A DNA stretch of 64,000 nucleotides from Bradyrhizobium oligotrophicum S58 (GCF_000344805.1 NC_020453.1:4807001-4871000), one strand, 5' to 3'; positions 18,301 to 25,903 are shown, counted from the first letter of the stretch. Notes: a model not told the origin generated them from the letters alone. Program-made: numbers and translations.

Positions 18301-18637
18301 CAGCGGTCTTGGCCGGCCACGTCTCGACCGGGCCCATGTCCGACGATTGCTCGATGGCTTCGAGCAACACCGCCGCGACATGCTTGCAGTTGTGCCTCAT
18401 CGGGCAGGAGCATTCACCGGAGACGTTGACGCGGCCGTGCTTGTCGGGCTTCAGCAGGATCTCGACGTCGTAGGCCCATGCCTGCGACCCCTGCACGGAG
18501 GCAGCCAGCTCGCGACCGTCCTCGCTGATATCGAGATCGGCAACGCTTCCGCTGATCTGCAGAAGCTCCGCCTTCTGAAAGGCGGCGTGGCTGAAGAAGG
18601 CACGAACGTCCCGGGGCTTTTTGAACGGAAGCGGCAT
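15335..18637 (-). CDS. SWI2/SNF2 family DEAD-like helicase with SWIM zinc finger
   Basis: 1100-residue ATP-dependent DNA translocase. An N-terminal SWIM zinc finger is at about residues 75-90 (CSCPMRHNCKHVAAV). A long middle part (about 130-600) of the bacterial SNF2-associated type follows. The helicase core starts near 640: motif I DDMGLGKTVQ, motif Ia APTSLMTNW, motif II LDEAQTIKN (DEAQ in place of DEAH), motif III LTGTPMEN, motif V SLKAGGVGLNLTAAD, motif VI QAIDRAHRIGQ. All core motifs are intact. Bacterial members are linked to transcription recycling (RapA-like) or DNA repair, with no settled role. The start at 18637 (MPLPFKKPRDVRAFF) fits the family; the upstream extension does not. 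Confidence 0.93.
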   Translation of the reverse strand: MPLPFKKPRDVRAFFSHAAFQKAELLQISGSVADLDISEDGRELAASVQGSQAWAYDVEILLKPDKHGRVNVSGECSCPMRHNCKHVAAVLLEAIEQSSDMGPVETWPAKTAAAAKAKPLVLPPEIVSWLAKIGTVSRGDTYPAEVRQRLIYGVRVHTEAGQAPFPVALVWSVRLRKDDSFADVFSKVDNVGGGAERAPAFYRDSDIEILAHLGGQAYVGNMWAHRIGSAALMKRIVETGRAYWHDHTGPLLRWGDKRSGRIEWQPVGRRGIGARLVVDGVLALHAEAPVYADETLGIVGEVDPGIAPRTAHHLLSAPVVPSVLIGEVSRHLSRRLPSLDPAHLPAPPTEVVKIEAKPAPILRLLRGPYPGYGFRGEHGSGLPLGAVRLGFRYGPIEIDGSGSGAEVEAFHDGRVHLVTRAKADERKASKLLTELGLVPLRKVQTYNYGGHAGDLTFEDEGRWLQFVHLELGALHEQGFEIRIDDDFPYRLAESSGLVDMEIEGSGIDWFEFGFKIDVDGRPHDLAELLARLLAQPGILDALADADADAKHMYVPLPDGRHLALAAGRFLPVLLALQTMRLSGGAFDKSGKIKLSRAQLVPLLAHDPGAFKGPDDLRRLADLVRQHRQDELKLPAGFTATLRPYQQQGVAWLDLLRQADLGGVLADDMGLGKTVQVLALLALEKARGALTTPVLIVAPTSLMTNWFNEARKFVPELKVLVFHGAARKELIAQISEYDVVLTTYPLIARDHELILGRDWHMAILDEAQTIKNPNAATTRWLGAIKASHRFCLTGTPMENHLGELWSIMSFVNPGYLGDKTAFARNWRTPVEKEGNKMRAAALTRRVKPFLLRRTKEEVASELPAKIDIVETVEIDGKQRDLYDSIRAAMATKVRKALEERGLARSHIIVLEALLRLRQVCCDPRLVKLDKIERPSAKLDRLMEMVEELLSEGRKIIIFSQFTSMLALIEERFEAADIRYELLTGETRDRKHAIEAFQNGDSPVSLISLKAGGVGLNLTAADTVIIYDPWWNPAVEAQAIDRAHRIGQDKKVFVYRLVTAGTIEEKIGELKLRKQALADSLFDCEGNIGKALTEDDIAALLS

Positions 18638-18769
18638 GCATGGCGAACCTGGCGCACGCCAGCAATGCGTACGCAGCACCCATGTACCATGATCAATCCG
18701 CTGGGATCCCTCTATCACGCAGCCTGTGGATATCTCTTGGGGACGAATGAGGGTCGATCACGAAATTCC

Positions 18770-19360
18770 TCATTCGTCGTTCGGATCGCTCTTCAGCGGC
18801 TTGTCGGAATCTCCCGGCAGCAGGCAGGGATACAGCTCGGTGAAGGTGAACTCGGTCGCACCGGTGGCGCGATCGAACCGCAGCACGACGTCGAAGCGCT
18901 TGCCCGACCAATGGGTAGGCAGATCGCCGGCGTTGCTGACCGGCAGCCGCGGCAGGATGTCCGAGATGATCGCCTTGTGCTCCCAGGCCACCAGCACGGT
19001 GCCGGACAGCGGCAGCAGCGCCTCGACCAGCGCCGCCTCCTGCCCCTTGGCGAATGACGTATTCGGCTTGGCGAGGCCTACGCGCGCAGCGAGTTCCAGC
19101 ACGGTCTCGTAGGGACGCCGGCTGGGATCCGAGCCGGCATTGCTGCTATCGGGATCGGCCGCGTAAACAGCCTGCGGCGTCGGATAGGTCGCGCCGCCCA
19201 GTCCGCTGCCGAACAGCGCGGTCCACGCCCCTGCCCGCTCCCAGCCGAAGATCACCAGCGACTTCGAATCCGGCTTGCCCTTGTGGGTCAGGCCGGGGCC
19301 TGTCGCGTCGCCATCAGGCTTTTCGGCGTGGCGAATGATCAGCAGCGTCAGCGCATCCAT
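18770..19360 (-). CDS. Histidine phosphatase superfamily protein
   Basis: 196-residue protein with the phosphohistidine motif at the N-terminus, LLIIRHAEKPDG, where RHAE corresponds to the RHG/RHE catalytic motif. The second catalytic His is probably that of VAWEHKAI. This short branch resembles secreted or cytosolic broad-specificity phosphatases. No signal peptide is visible. The start at 19360 is preceded by AAGGGGAAGCCG; a frame-consistent ATG at 19387 is the alternative. It is divergent from the tyrosinase gene. The substrate is unknown. Confidence 0.8.
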   Translation of the reverse strand: MDALTLLIIRHAEKPDGDATGPGLTHKGKPDSKSLVIFGWERAGAWTALFGSGLGGATYPTPQAVYAADPDSSNAGSDPSRRPYETVLELAARVGLAKPNTSFAKGQEAALVEALLPLSGTVLVAWEHKAIISDILPRLPVSNAGDLPTHWSGKRFDVVLRFDRATGATEFTFTELYPCLLPGDSDKPLKSDPNDE

Positions 19361-19468
19361 CGGCTTCCCCTTATACGCGGTCATCATACAGGCACCACAC
19401 GGAAATGCTACTTGAGATTGTAACTCAGCGAACGCATCATGCCGCTTTCAAATGGGGGATCATTTCAG

Positions 19469-21097
19469 ATGAGCATGGGATTGCGACAGACACGCCGTAC
19501 ATTCATGGCAACGGCCGCGATGGCCGCAGCGGGCACGGTGATCTCGCCGGCGCCAGGCCGCGCCGCCGCAAAATATCGCCGCTACAGCGTCACGAGCCCC
19601 GAAGGGCAGAAGATGCTGGCGAGCTACGCCAAGGGCGTCGCAGCGATGCTGCAACTGCCGGCGAGCCATCCGCAGAACTGGTTCCGCAATGCGTTCATTC
19701 ATCTGATGGACTGCCCGCACGGAAACTGGTGGTTCTACGTCTGGCACCGCGGCTATCTCGGCTATTTCGAGCAATCGATCCGCGCACTCAGCGGCGACGA
19801 CAATTTCGCGCTGCCGTATTGGGACTGGACCGAGCTGGCGGAAATTCCGGCGGGCATGTTCGACGGCGTGCTGACGCCGACCGACAAGGCCTATCAGCCG
19901 TTCACCGCGAACCTCGCGGTCTTCACCTCGTTCATCAAGCCGACCCTGGCCGACTACTGGAACGGCCTGTCGAAAGACCAGCGCGGGCAGCTCGACATCC
20001 GCGGCTACAAGTCGATCGACGCCGTCTGGAACGACGTCACCGGCTTCTCGCCCTCCGCCAATGCCGGCATCTCCGGCAATGAGGCGTTCGCGACGACCTG
20101 CGCGTCGCGCTATCTGTCGCGCGACAATCCGAAGCTCGATGCCAAGACCGCTTATGACGTCTCGCCCTTCGTGATCATGGCCGGCCTGCTGCCGACCGAC
20201 TTCTACAATGCCGACAACTATCTGAGCTTCACCAGCTCGAAGACCGCTTCGCACAACACCCAGCCGAACGGCACGACCAAGTTCTCGACCTTGGAAGGTC
20301 TGCCGCACAACAAGGTTCACAACTACATCGGTGGTGTCGGGCCGCTGGATCCCGGTCCCTACGGCAACATGACCAACTTCCTGTCGCCGGTCGATCCGAT
20401 CTTCTTCCTGCATCATTCGAACATGGACCGGCTGTGGGACGTGTGGACGCGCAAGCAGAAACGCCTCAACCTGCCCTATCTGCCGCAGGGCAGCGACCTG
20501 AAGACCTTCTCCGACGAGCCGTTCTTGTTCTACGCGGACGGCAAGGGCGGTTATGTCGGACCGAGCAAGGCCGGCGACTACATCTCGACCGACCGCTTCG
20601 ACTACGACTACGCGCCGGGCTTCGGCGAGGACATCGTCAATCCGCCGGCAGTCGCCTCGGCGCCGCAGGCCAAGCCGCAGCAGGGCTCGGTCAAGGCCAA
20701 TGCGGGCACGGTGAAGATTCCCGGCGATGCGCTCGAAGCGCATCTGGCGGCGACGCGGCCGCAGCCGCTGATGGCGCAGATCACGCTGCCCCGCCCAAGC
20801 GGTTATTCGACCGTGCGCGAGTTCGACGTCCTGGTTAACGCGCCCGCCAATGTCACCCAGGTGACAGCCGACAGCCCCTATTACGCCGGCACGATCGCGT
20901 TTTTCGGCGCGATGATGCCGGGCATGGTCATGACCATGGATGCGACCTTTGCCGTGCCGCTGCCGAAGAAGCAGGAGGCGTTCACCGCCTTGCGCGCCGC
21001 ACCCAACCAGCCGCTGAGCATCCGTATCGTGCCCTCGGGCGGCGTCGGTGCTGCGCCGGCGCTGAAATCCCTGTCGGTCGGACCGCTGCGCCCGTGA
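19469..21097 (+). CDS. Tyrosinase / polyphenol oxidase, Tat-exported
   Basis: 542-residue type-3 copper enzyme that oxidises phenols to quinones. A twin-arginine signal occupies residues 1-34 (TRRTFMATAAMAAAGT, ending GRAAA), so it is exported folded with copper. The CuA site is His78, His84 and His93 in FIHLMDCPHGNWWFYVWHRGYLGYFE. The CuB site is made by HNKVHNYIGG and FFLHHSNMDRLWDVW. The C-terminal domain, about residues 430-540, is a beta-rich part like the cap domain of plant-type polyphenol oxidases. The start at 19469 follows a GGGG ribosome site; it overlaps the next gene by GTGA, so the two are coupled. Confidence 0.92.
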   Translation: MSMGLRQTRRTFMATAAMAAAGTVISPAPGRAAAKYRRYSVTSPEGQKMLASYAKGVAAMLQLPASHPQNWFRNAFIHLMDCPHGNWWFYVWHRGYLGYFEQSIRALSGDDNFALPYWDWTELAEIPAGMFDGVLTPTDKAYQPFTANLAVFTSFIKPTLADYWNGLSKDQRGQLDIRGYKSIDAVWNDVTGFSPSANAGISGNEAFATTCASRYLSRDNPKLDAKTAYDVSPFVIMAGLLPTDFYNADNYLSFTSSKTASHNTQPNGTTKFSTLEGLPHNKVHNYIGGVGPLDPGPYGNMTNFLSPVDPIFFLHHSNMDRLWDVWTRKQKRLNLPYLPQGSDLKTFSDEPFLFYADGKGGYVGPSKAGDYISTDRFDYDYAPGFGEDIVNPPAVASAPQAKPQQGSVKANAGTVKIPGDALEAHLAATRPQPLMAQITLPRPSGYSTVREFDVLVNAPANVTQVTADSPYYAGTIAFFGAMMPGMVMTMDATFAVPLPKKQEAFTALRAAPNQPLSIRIVPSGGVGAAPALKSLSVGPLRP

Positions 21098-21498
21098 CTG
21101 GCCGGCGCGCCGCGCTGCGGGTTTGCGTGACGCTGCTTCTGACTGCGGTGCTTCCCTTGTCGTCGTCAGCACAGGCGCCTTCTGAAGCGGTCGATCTGGT
21201 CCTGCCGCGGCCGCTCGGCGCCGGCGAGACTGCCGTCATCGAGATTCGCCTGGGCGCGCTGGCGCGTGGCCAGGAGGTCACGGTCACGACGGCATCCGGG
21301 ATGCTGCTCGGGACGGTCTCGCCATTCGGGCTTCGCGCCGGCGAGGACGCCGGGACCTACGCGCTTCCGGTGCCGACGGACGCGATCGGCGGCGGGCGAC
21401 TGACGATCCGCCTCAGCATCAGCCAGCCCGGCGGCAGCCGCGCGCCGACGCGGCAGGAGGTTCGCAGCGTCACGCTGAAGGTCGCGCCGCGACCATGA
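21094..21498 (+). CDS. Small exported protein coupled to tyrosinase, unknown function
   Basis: 134-residue protein starting with GTG inside the tyrosinase stop (GTGA overlap). Residues 1-28 are a signal peptide with a clear hydrophobic core ending SSSAQA. The mature part is beta-rich, with alternating small and branched residues (VDLVLPRPLGAGETAVIEIRL), and looks like a small immunoglobulin-like or beta-sandwich domain. I do not recognise the family. Its position suggests it accompanies the tyrosinase in the periplasm, perhaps as a caddie-like or capping partner. The known Streptomyces copper caddie MelC1 has no evident resemblance, and I see no His/Met copper cluster. Confidence 0.72.
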   Translation: MTGRRAALRVCVTLLLTAVLPLSSSAQAPSEAVDLVLPRPLGAGETAVIEIRLGALARGQEVTVTTASGMLLGTVSPFGLRAGEDAGTYALPVPTDAIGGGRLTIRLSISQPGGSRAPTRQEVRSVTLKVAPRP

Positions 21499-21513
21499 CC
21501 AATCTCCGGCCGC

Positions 21514-22491
21514 TCAGTCGCTCCGCGCGGGGCTGGACCGGGCCTGCTCGAACGGGCTCGCCATGCTCGGCTGGCCGATCCAGCCGCGGTTGAGCAGCCG
21601 GGTGAACGGCGGGCATGCCTCGCCGCGGATCCGCGCCATCGCCTCCTGATAGGGGCCGACGGTGCGCAGTCTCTCCGGCAGCAAGCCGTAGGCGCGCGGC
21701 AGCCAAATGCGGGCACGCGCAGCGCTGCGGCGGTCGCGCTCTCCGTACGGCAGATCGAAGCCCTGCCGCAGCCGATCCGGCAGCATCTCGGCCGTCAGCG
21801 CGGTGAACCAGCGCGGCGGGCCGATCCATGTCGCCTCGCCCGCGAAGATGCGCCGTGCGATGTCGCGCGCGGCCGTGCTGACGGTGAGCGTGTCCGATTG
21901 CATCATCGCAGCGGTATAGGCCTTGAACGACGTCCAGTCCGGCGGCAGCGCGTCGCGCGGAATTCCGAACAGGGCCGCGAAGCGCATCGCCTCGCGCCAA
22001 TATTGCTCGCGCTCGGCCTCCGTCAGCGGCGGCCGCAACAGGCCGTATGACATCATCGCCGTCTCCACCAGCGTGGCATGGACCCAGCGCAGCGCCTCGA
22101 CGTCATTGGCGAGAAAGCGCGAGCCGGCCGCGAACGGCCCGACCGTCTCGGCCATCACGCCGTCGACGGCGGCATGACGCCGATACAGCCGGCGTGCCAC
22201 AGCGACCGCCTGCGCGCGCGTGCCGAACACCATCGTGTAGACGATGCCGAACGTGCGGTGGAAGCGGCCGAGCGGATCGGCGAACACTTTCGACTGGCCA
22301 GCAATTCCGGCCGCCACCCAGGGATGGGCGAGCTGCAGCAGCAGCGCGCGGCCCGCACCGAGAAACAAGGCGGCCTCGCGATGCACGCGCCACATCACGC
22401 TGTCGGGCGGCAGCACGCCATCGCCCGCGCCAGCCGGCGCGGACAGCACCTCGTCCAGGCGGCGCTCGAGATCGGCCTCGCTGACGATCAC
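21514..22491 (-). CDS. DUF2236 / MpaB-type oxygenase family protein
   Basis: 325-residue protein of the DUF2236 family (ER-bound oxygenase MpaB / latex-clearing-protein related heme proteins). Family features are SVMWRVHREAALFLGAGRALLLQLAHPWVAAGIAGQS near residues 32-67, the FHRTFGIVYTMVFG block, and RWVHATLVETAM, whose His is a likely heme-ligand position. There is no signal peptide. It follows the glutathione transferase gene with a 4-base ATGA overlap, so the two are cotranscribed. The substrate is unknown; the family oxidatively cleaves isoprenoid chains in the few studied cases. Confidence 0.85.
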   Translation of the reverse strand: MIVSEADLERRLDEVLSAPAGAGDGVLPPDSVMWRVHREAALFLGAGRALLLQLAHPWVAAGIAGQSKVFADPLGRFHRTFGIVYTMVFGTRAQAVAVARRLYRRHAAVDGVMAETVGPFAAGSRFLANDVEALRWVHATLVETAMMSYGLLRPPLTEAEREQYWREAMRFAALFGIPRDALPPDWTSFKAYTAAMMQSDTLTVSTAARDIARRIFAGEATWIGPPRWFTALTAEMLPDRLRQGFDLPYGERDRRSAARARIWLPRAYGLLPERLRTVGPYQEAMARIRGEACPPFTRLLNRGWIGQPSMASPFEQARSSPARSD

Positions 22492-23192
22492 GGCCGCTTC
22501 GGGATCTCCAGCCCGCGCTGCACGGCCGGCCGCGCCAGGCCGCGCTCCAGCCAGGCCGGAACGTGCTTCAATTCATCGAAGGCGACGAGCTCGCGCGCGC
22601 CGTAGAAACCGATCAGGTTGCGCACCCAGCCGAGGCTCGCGATGTCGGCGATGGTGTAGTCGCCGTCCATGATCCATTGCCGGCCGTCCAGCCGGGCTTC
22701 GAGCACGCCGAGCAGCCGCTTGGATTCGGCGACGTAGCGCTGCAGCGGCCGCTTGTCCTCGTACTCGCGTCCCGCGAATTTATGGAAGAAGCCGAGCTGG
22801 CCGAACATCGGCCCGATGCCGCCCATCTGGAAATGCACCCATTCGAGGGTCTGCCAGCGCCGCGCCGGATCGGCGGGGAGGAATTGTCCCGTCTTCTCGG
22901 CGAGATAGTGCAGGATCGCGCCGGACTCGAACAGGCCGAGCGGCTTGCCGCCGGGGCCGTCGGGATCGATGATCGCGGGAATCTTGCCATTGGGGTTGAG
23001 CGAGAGAAACTCCGGCGTCTTCTGATCGTCCTTGCCGAAATCGATCGCGTGCGGCTCGTAAGGCAGTCCGGTCTCCTCCAGCATGATCGAAACCTTCACG
23101 CCGTTCGGCGTCGGCAGCGAATAGAGCTGGATGCGGTCGGGATGCTGCGCCGGCCAGCGCGTGGTGATCGGGAAGCTGGAGAGATCGGACAT
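22488..23192 (-). CDS. Glutathione S-transferase, YfcG/Ure2p-like
   Basis: 234-residue cytosolic GST. The N-terminal thioredoxin-like domain has IQLYSLPTPNGVKVSIMLEE, where the TPNG-x-K motif marks the nu-class/YfcG group that reduces disulfides with glutathione. It is followed by FLSLNPNGKIPAIIDP and the glutathione-binding LFESGAILHYLAEKTG. The helical C-terminal domain has the N-capping box DYTIADIASLGWV. It is the first gene of a two-gene operon with the DUF2236 oxygenase, which could mean joint handling of a reactive organic substrate. That link is an inference from the overlap only. Confidence 0.93.
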   Translation of the reverse strand: MSDLSSFPITTRWPAQHPDRIQLYSLPTPNGVKVSIMLEETGLPYEPHAIDFGKDDQKTPEFLSLNPNGKIPAIIDPDGPGGKPLGLFESGAILHYLAEKTGQFLPADPARRWQTLEWVHFQMGGIGPMFGQLGFFHKFAGREYEDKRPLQRYVAESKRLLGVLEARLDGRQWIMDGDYTIADIASLGWVRNLIGFYGARELVAFDELKHVPAWLERGLARPAVQRGLEIPKRP

Positions 23193-23317
23193 GATGGCTT
23201 TGCTCGCGCTTTGCTCGTTGAGGCCTCAATCTAAGTCCGTGCGCGGCCGCCGCAAGTCCGATGCGGAACCGGTCGCGGCCGATGGTCTTATGGTGCTGCA
23301 TCGTGCAGAAAGCCGGC

Positions 23318-23689
23318 ATGCCGAGCTCGACCTACCAGTTGATCATGCAGGCGATGAGCACGCGCCAGCAGGTTCTGTGCATGTATGGCGGCTTCGCCCG
23401 TGCGATCTGCCCGATCATCCTCGGCCACACCGCAGGCCGCGAACGCGTGCTGGCGTTCCAGTTCGCGGGCGGCGCGAGCAGCGGCCTGCAATCGGGCGGT
23501 CAATGGAAGTGTTTCGATGTCGCTGACATGAGCGAGGTCGAGCTGCGCGAGGGACGCTGGCATTCCGGGCGCAGCCATCGCCAGCCGCAATATTGCGTCG
23601 CCGAGGTCGAGCTCGACGTCAATCCGGACAGCCCCTACGACCCGAAGCGATCGATCACGACGCCTCGCCGCCGCAAGCCCAAACGCTGA
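23318..23689 (+). CDS. Small WYL-like domain protein, unknown function
   Basis: 123-residue protein beginning MPSSTYQLIMQAMSTRQQVL. It shows the pattern of a stand-alone WYL-like beta barrel: QQVLCMYGGFARAICPIILG, then ERVLAFQFAGGASSG, WKCFDVADMSEVEL. The last 25 residues are basic (PRRRKPKR). WYL domains usually sense nucleic acids or nucleotides, but no HTH is attached here. The start is one of several in-frame ATGs; I took the one giving the compact domain. It is convergent with the next gene by 2 bases. The family call is by eye and only moderately sure. Confidence 0.6.
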   Translation: MPSSTYQLIMQAMSTRQQVLCMYGGFARAICPIILGHTAGRERVLAFQFAGGASSGLQSGGQWKCFDVADMSEVELREGRWHSGRSHRQPQYCVAEVELDVNPDSPYDPKRSITTPRRRKPKR

Positions 23690-23691
23690 TG

Positions 23692-23982
23692 TTACTGCGG
23701 CTCGCGCAGACGCACGCGCAACAGCGCCGGCAGCTTCGCCGTGGCGCCATGCTGCGCCAGCTTCGCCGCGACACGGTGCATCAGCGCCGAGGCGCCCTGC
23801 TTCGCGAACACCTTGATGCCGCGCGCGCTGAAATCGACCACGACCTCATGATGGCGCATGCCCTTGCCGCCCTTGACCAGGCCAAGGTCGCGCACCAGGC
23901 AATAGTGCCCATCGCTCATGCGTGCCAATCGGGTGTTCTCGAACATGCTTCGAAGCAATGCACCGAGTCGAGATTCCGTCAA
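23692..23982 (-). CDS. Conserved-looking hypothetical protein
   Basis: 96-residue protein, MTESRLGALLRSMFENTRLA at the N-terminus. The middle holds SDGHYCLVRDLGLVKGGKGM and HHEVVVDFSARGIKVFAKQG, with normal hydrophobic spacing. I do not recognise a family. There is no signal peptide or membrane segment. It sits between a convergent small gene and the nitroreductase gene on its own strand (17-bp gap), so it may be the second gene of that transcript. Confidence 0.55.
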   Translation of the reverse strand: MTESRLGALLRSMFENTRLARMSDGHYCLVRDLGLVKGGKGMRHHEVVVDFSARGIKVFAKQGASALMHRVAAKLAQHGATAKLPALLRVRLREPQ

Positions 23983-23998
23983 GATTGACAGGAACGAC

Positions 23999-25078
23999 TC
24001 ATGAACTCAGCACCTCGCGAACAGGCCGCCGCGGTGCATAGGGCAACGTGGGGCCATAGCCGAAGCGCAGCACGATGTCCGGCCGCCTGCTCGTCCCGAT
24101 CACGCGCGCCAGTTCGGGGCGCAAGGCGGCCACTTCGACCGGCTGGTTGATGAAGGCGAGCTTGAGACCGAGCCGTGTCGCCTCGAGCGCGAAGCGCTGA
24201 CACGCCTGCCCGACCCTGATCCAGTGCGCGGGATCGGCCTGCTCGGCCGCGAACACGGCAAGACCGGCCGATGAGCCGATCTGGCGCGCATATTTGTCGT
24301 TCTCCGCTGCTGCGTTGAAGAGGTGGTCGAAGGCGATGCCGCCGAGCGCACTCGGCAATGAGGGATTGCCGCTCGCGGCCGCGAACAGGCCGTCCCCCGT
24401 CGCCATCGCGCTGCGCGGATTGAACCGCAGCCAGGACTTCAGCTCGCGCATGAACGCTACGTCGCGCATCTGTGCGTCGTTGCCGGCGACGACGAGATCA
24501 CGGATGTTCGCGATCACGGTGCGATCCGTGATGAGAGCAAGATCGACGCCTTGCATGGCCGCAGCAGCCTGCAGCGCCGCGAGATCGCCCGGCGGCACGG
24601 CACGTCCGTCATAGTCGGCGCGTGTCGACTGCCTGCGAACGATCGCGGCCAACAGCGGATCGTCATGCGGCTTGGCGTTCGTAAAGCCGTAGCGCACGGT
24701 CTGTCCGTCGATGGCAACCTCGCCCGGTCGGCCGCTCGCAGCCGCTGCGATCGCGAGATTGGTGGCGGCGCAGCCGAGGCTGACGAACAGATGATGGTCA
24801 TCCGGATCGACCACCGGCGTGCGCCGCGCCGGATCGGGGCGGATCTCGATCGCATCGCCGGTGACGCGAAACCGCCACGGCTGGGTGTTGTGGCCGTTGG
24901 CTGCGAGCGTCGCGTAGCGGATCACGTCGGCGATCTCGGGCGACAGCGGCGCGCGCAGCCGGCTGCTATACTCGTCATACTCGCGCATCGTGCCGGTTGC
25001 GGCGCGCCAAGTGCCGGCGCCGAGCGCCGCCGCTGCAAGCGCGCTGCCGCCTCCTATCAGGACCTGCCGTCGATTCAT
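23999..25078 (-). CDS. Nitroreductase-family protein (Acg-like) with Tat-type signal
   Basis: 359-residue protein. The N-terminus MNRRQVLIGGGSALAAAALG has RRQVL plus a hydrophobic run, a probable Tat signal or membrane anchor. After about residue 40 it follows the Acg-like nitroreductase fold: IRYATLAANGHNTQPWRFRV (FMN-binding HNTQPW), ALGGIAFDHLFNAAAEND, and SAGLAVFAAE. Acg-type proteins of mycobacteria bind or sequester flavin rather than reduce substrates. Two half-domains seem to be present in tandem, as in that group. The ATG at 25078 is the only start that gives the signal peptide. It may be cotranscribed with the small gene at 23692-23982. Confidence 0.85.
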   Translation of the reverse strand: MNRRQVLIGGGSALAAAALGAGTWRAATGTMREYDEYSSRLRAPLSPEIADVIRYATLAANGHNTQPWRFRVTGDAIEIRPDPARRTPVVDPDDHHLFVSLGCAATNLAIAAAASGRPGEVAIDGQTVRYGFTNAKPHDDPLLAAIVRRQSTRADYDGRAVPPGDLAALQAAAAMQGVDLALITDRTVIANIRDLVVAGNDAQMRDVAFMRELKSWLRFNPRSAMATGDGLFAAASGNPSLPSALGGIAFDHLFNAAAENDKYARQIGSSAGLAVFAAEQADPAHWIRVGQACQRFALEATRLGLKLAFINQPVEVAALRPELARVIGTSRRPDIVLRFGYGPTLPYAPRRPVREVLSS

Positions 25079-25198
25079 CACAATGCGCTCGCACTTTTTC
25101 GCCGCGATCTCGATGCGCTTACGATAAACATGCACCGCATTGGTGGGTTGTCGCAGATCAAGGCCGCAGCAGCACGCAAGACCGCCGGCACCACGCTG

Positions 25199-25227
25199 TT
25201 GACAGCACCAACAAAGCGGCGTATGTC
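25199..25227 (+). promoter_or_regulatory. Candidate sigma-70-type promoter for small RNA
   Basis: TTGACA at 25199-25204, a 17-base spacer, then TATGTC at 25222-25227. The -35 is a perfect consensus and the spacing is ideal; the -10 matches four of six. A transcript would start near 25234, just before a perfect 8-bp hairpin. Confidence 0.5.
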
Positions 25228-25233
25228 CCGCGG

Positions 25234-25441
25234 CCTCGCGAACGACTGCGTTCGCGCTGATGCAAGAGCAACCAAGAGCCCGACGATGTCCTTCGACTAC
25301 GAACATCTCATCTGCGTGTCCAACGGCTTTATGCCGACGGATGGCGCACGCCATGCTCGAGGGAGCGATCTTGCCTGACGCAAGATCAACAGTCCGCATC
25401 ACACGGACCCTCCCGAGCCAGCCGCTCCGGAGGGTTTTTTG
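25234..25441 (+). ncRNA. Candidate small RNA (or short-peptide mRNA) of about 205 nt
   Basis: The segment lies between a consensus-like promoter (25199-25227) and a strong intrinsic terminator (25407-25440), with no ordinary gene between. Near the 5' end is a perfect hairpin: CGCGAACG at 25237-25244 pairs with CGTTCGCG at 25249-25256 across an ACTG loop. A 30-codon frame starts at the ATG at 25286 and ends at 25378; it has only a weak AAGAG ribosome site. So the transcript could be a regulatory RNA, a short-peptide mRNA or both. I cannot match it to a named sRNA family. Confidence 0.45.
25407..25440 (+). terminator. Intrinsic terminator
   Basis: ACCCTCC (25407-25413) pairs with GGAGGGT (25429-25435) and inner GAGC pairs with GCTC across a CAGCC loop, with one C-C mismatch between the helices. 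Six T residues follow at 25435-25440. This is a textbook rho-independent terminator for plus-strand transcription. Confidence 0.8.
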
Positions 25442-25664
25442 TTGCCCTCACGCGAGCACGCTGCACGGCGAACGAACGATAGTCCCGGCATCAACCGGAC
25501 GGGAGACCCGGATCCCGGGGCTCGCGCAGGTGATGCGCGTGGCCTGAGCGCGCGGGGCCTGTCGGAGGGAACGAAGGCGTGATGCCGGATACCGATGACA
25601 GAGCAGGCTCCCTGGAGCTTGCAAACAGCGGCGCCGCACAGCGCCGCAGACAAGCTTTTTGAAT
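25442..25664. other. Gene-free stretch between terminator and Y-RNA array
   Basis: I see no credible gene. A long minus-strand open frame crosses it but has poor composition (Pro/Arg/Ser-rich), runs through the Y-RNA elements and has no ribosome site. An inverted repeat GCGGCGC/GCGCCGC lies at about 25628-25647. This type of DNA recurs between genes in Bradyrhizobium as far as I recall; that is not checked. Confidence 0.35.
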
Positions 25665-25686
25665 TCCCGGCCGTTCGCGGCCGGGA
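25665..25686 (+). other. Perfect 9-bp hairpin with UUCG tetraloop just before the Y-RNA array
   Basis: TCCCGGCCG (25665-25673) pairs fully with CGGCCGGGA (25678-25686) across TTCG. C(UUCG)G loops are exceptionally stable in RNA. It ends two bases before the first Y-RNA-like element. It could protect or mark the 5' end of the array transcript; no T-run follows, so it is not a terminator. Confidence 0.55.
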
Positions 25687-25688
25687 GG

Positions 25689-25859
25689 TGCTGGTGGTGA
25701 AGATCACGGATCCTTCGCGCCAATGCGGCCATGAGCCGCCTTCGATCGATCGTACCGTGGAATCCGTCAAGCGAGATGGGTGAGTCGCGGGTTGCGGCAA
25801 GGCGCAAGCCAAGCCTGCGTTTCGATCGTCGTATCGCCGTGATCGCCCGTTCCCCAGCA
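25689..25859 (+). ncRNA. Y-RNA-like element A (no tRNA mimic)
   Basis: First of five elements upstream of the TROVE gene. Outer helix TGCTGG (25689-25694) pairs with CCAGCA (25854-25859). Next come the conserved 5' loop TGGTGAA (25695-25701) and an 8-bp inner helix GATCACGG (25702-25709) with CCGTGATC (25837-25844). The conserved 3' loop strand GCCCGTTCC is at 25845-25853. The enclosed 127 nt carry a GCGGC/GCCGC hairpin but no TTCGA T-loop or D-arm. The two helices plus the conserved asymmetric loop are what define the family here. The distance from the other copies makes this the least certain member. Confidence 0.6.
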
Positions 25860-25903
25860 TGCCATCAACGCTGCTCGGCCACGTGACGCGGCCGGGCGTC
25901 CAA

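Noticed and set aside
25286..25378. 30-codon gene inside the candidate sRNA
   Set aside because: Only a weak AAGAG ribosome site and no recognisable sequence; mentioned within the sRNA entry but not called as a gene.
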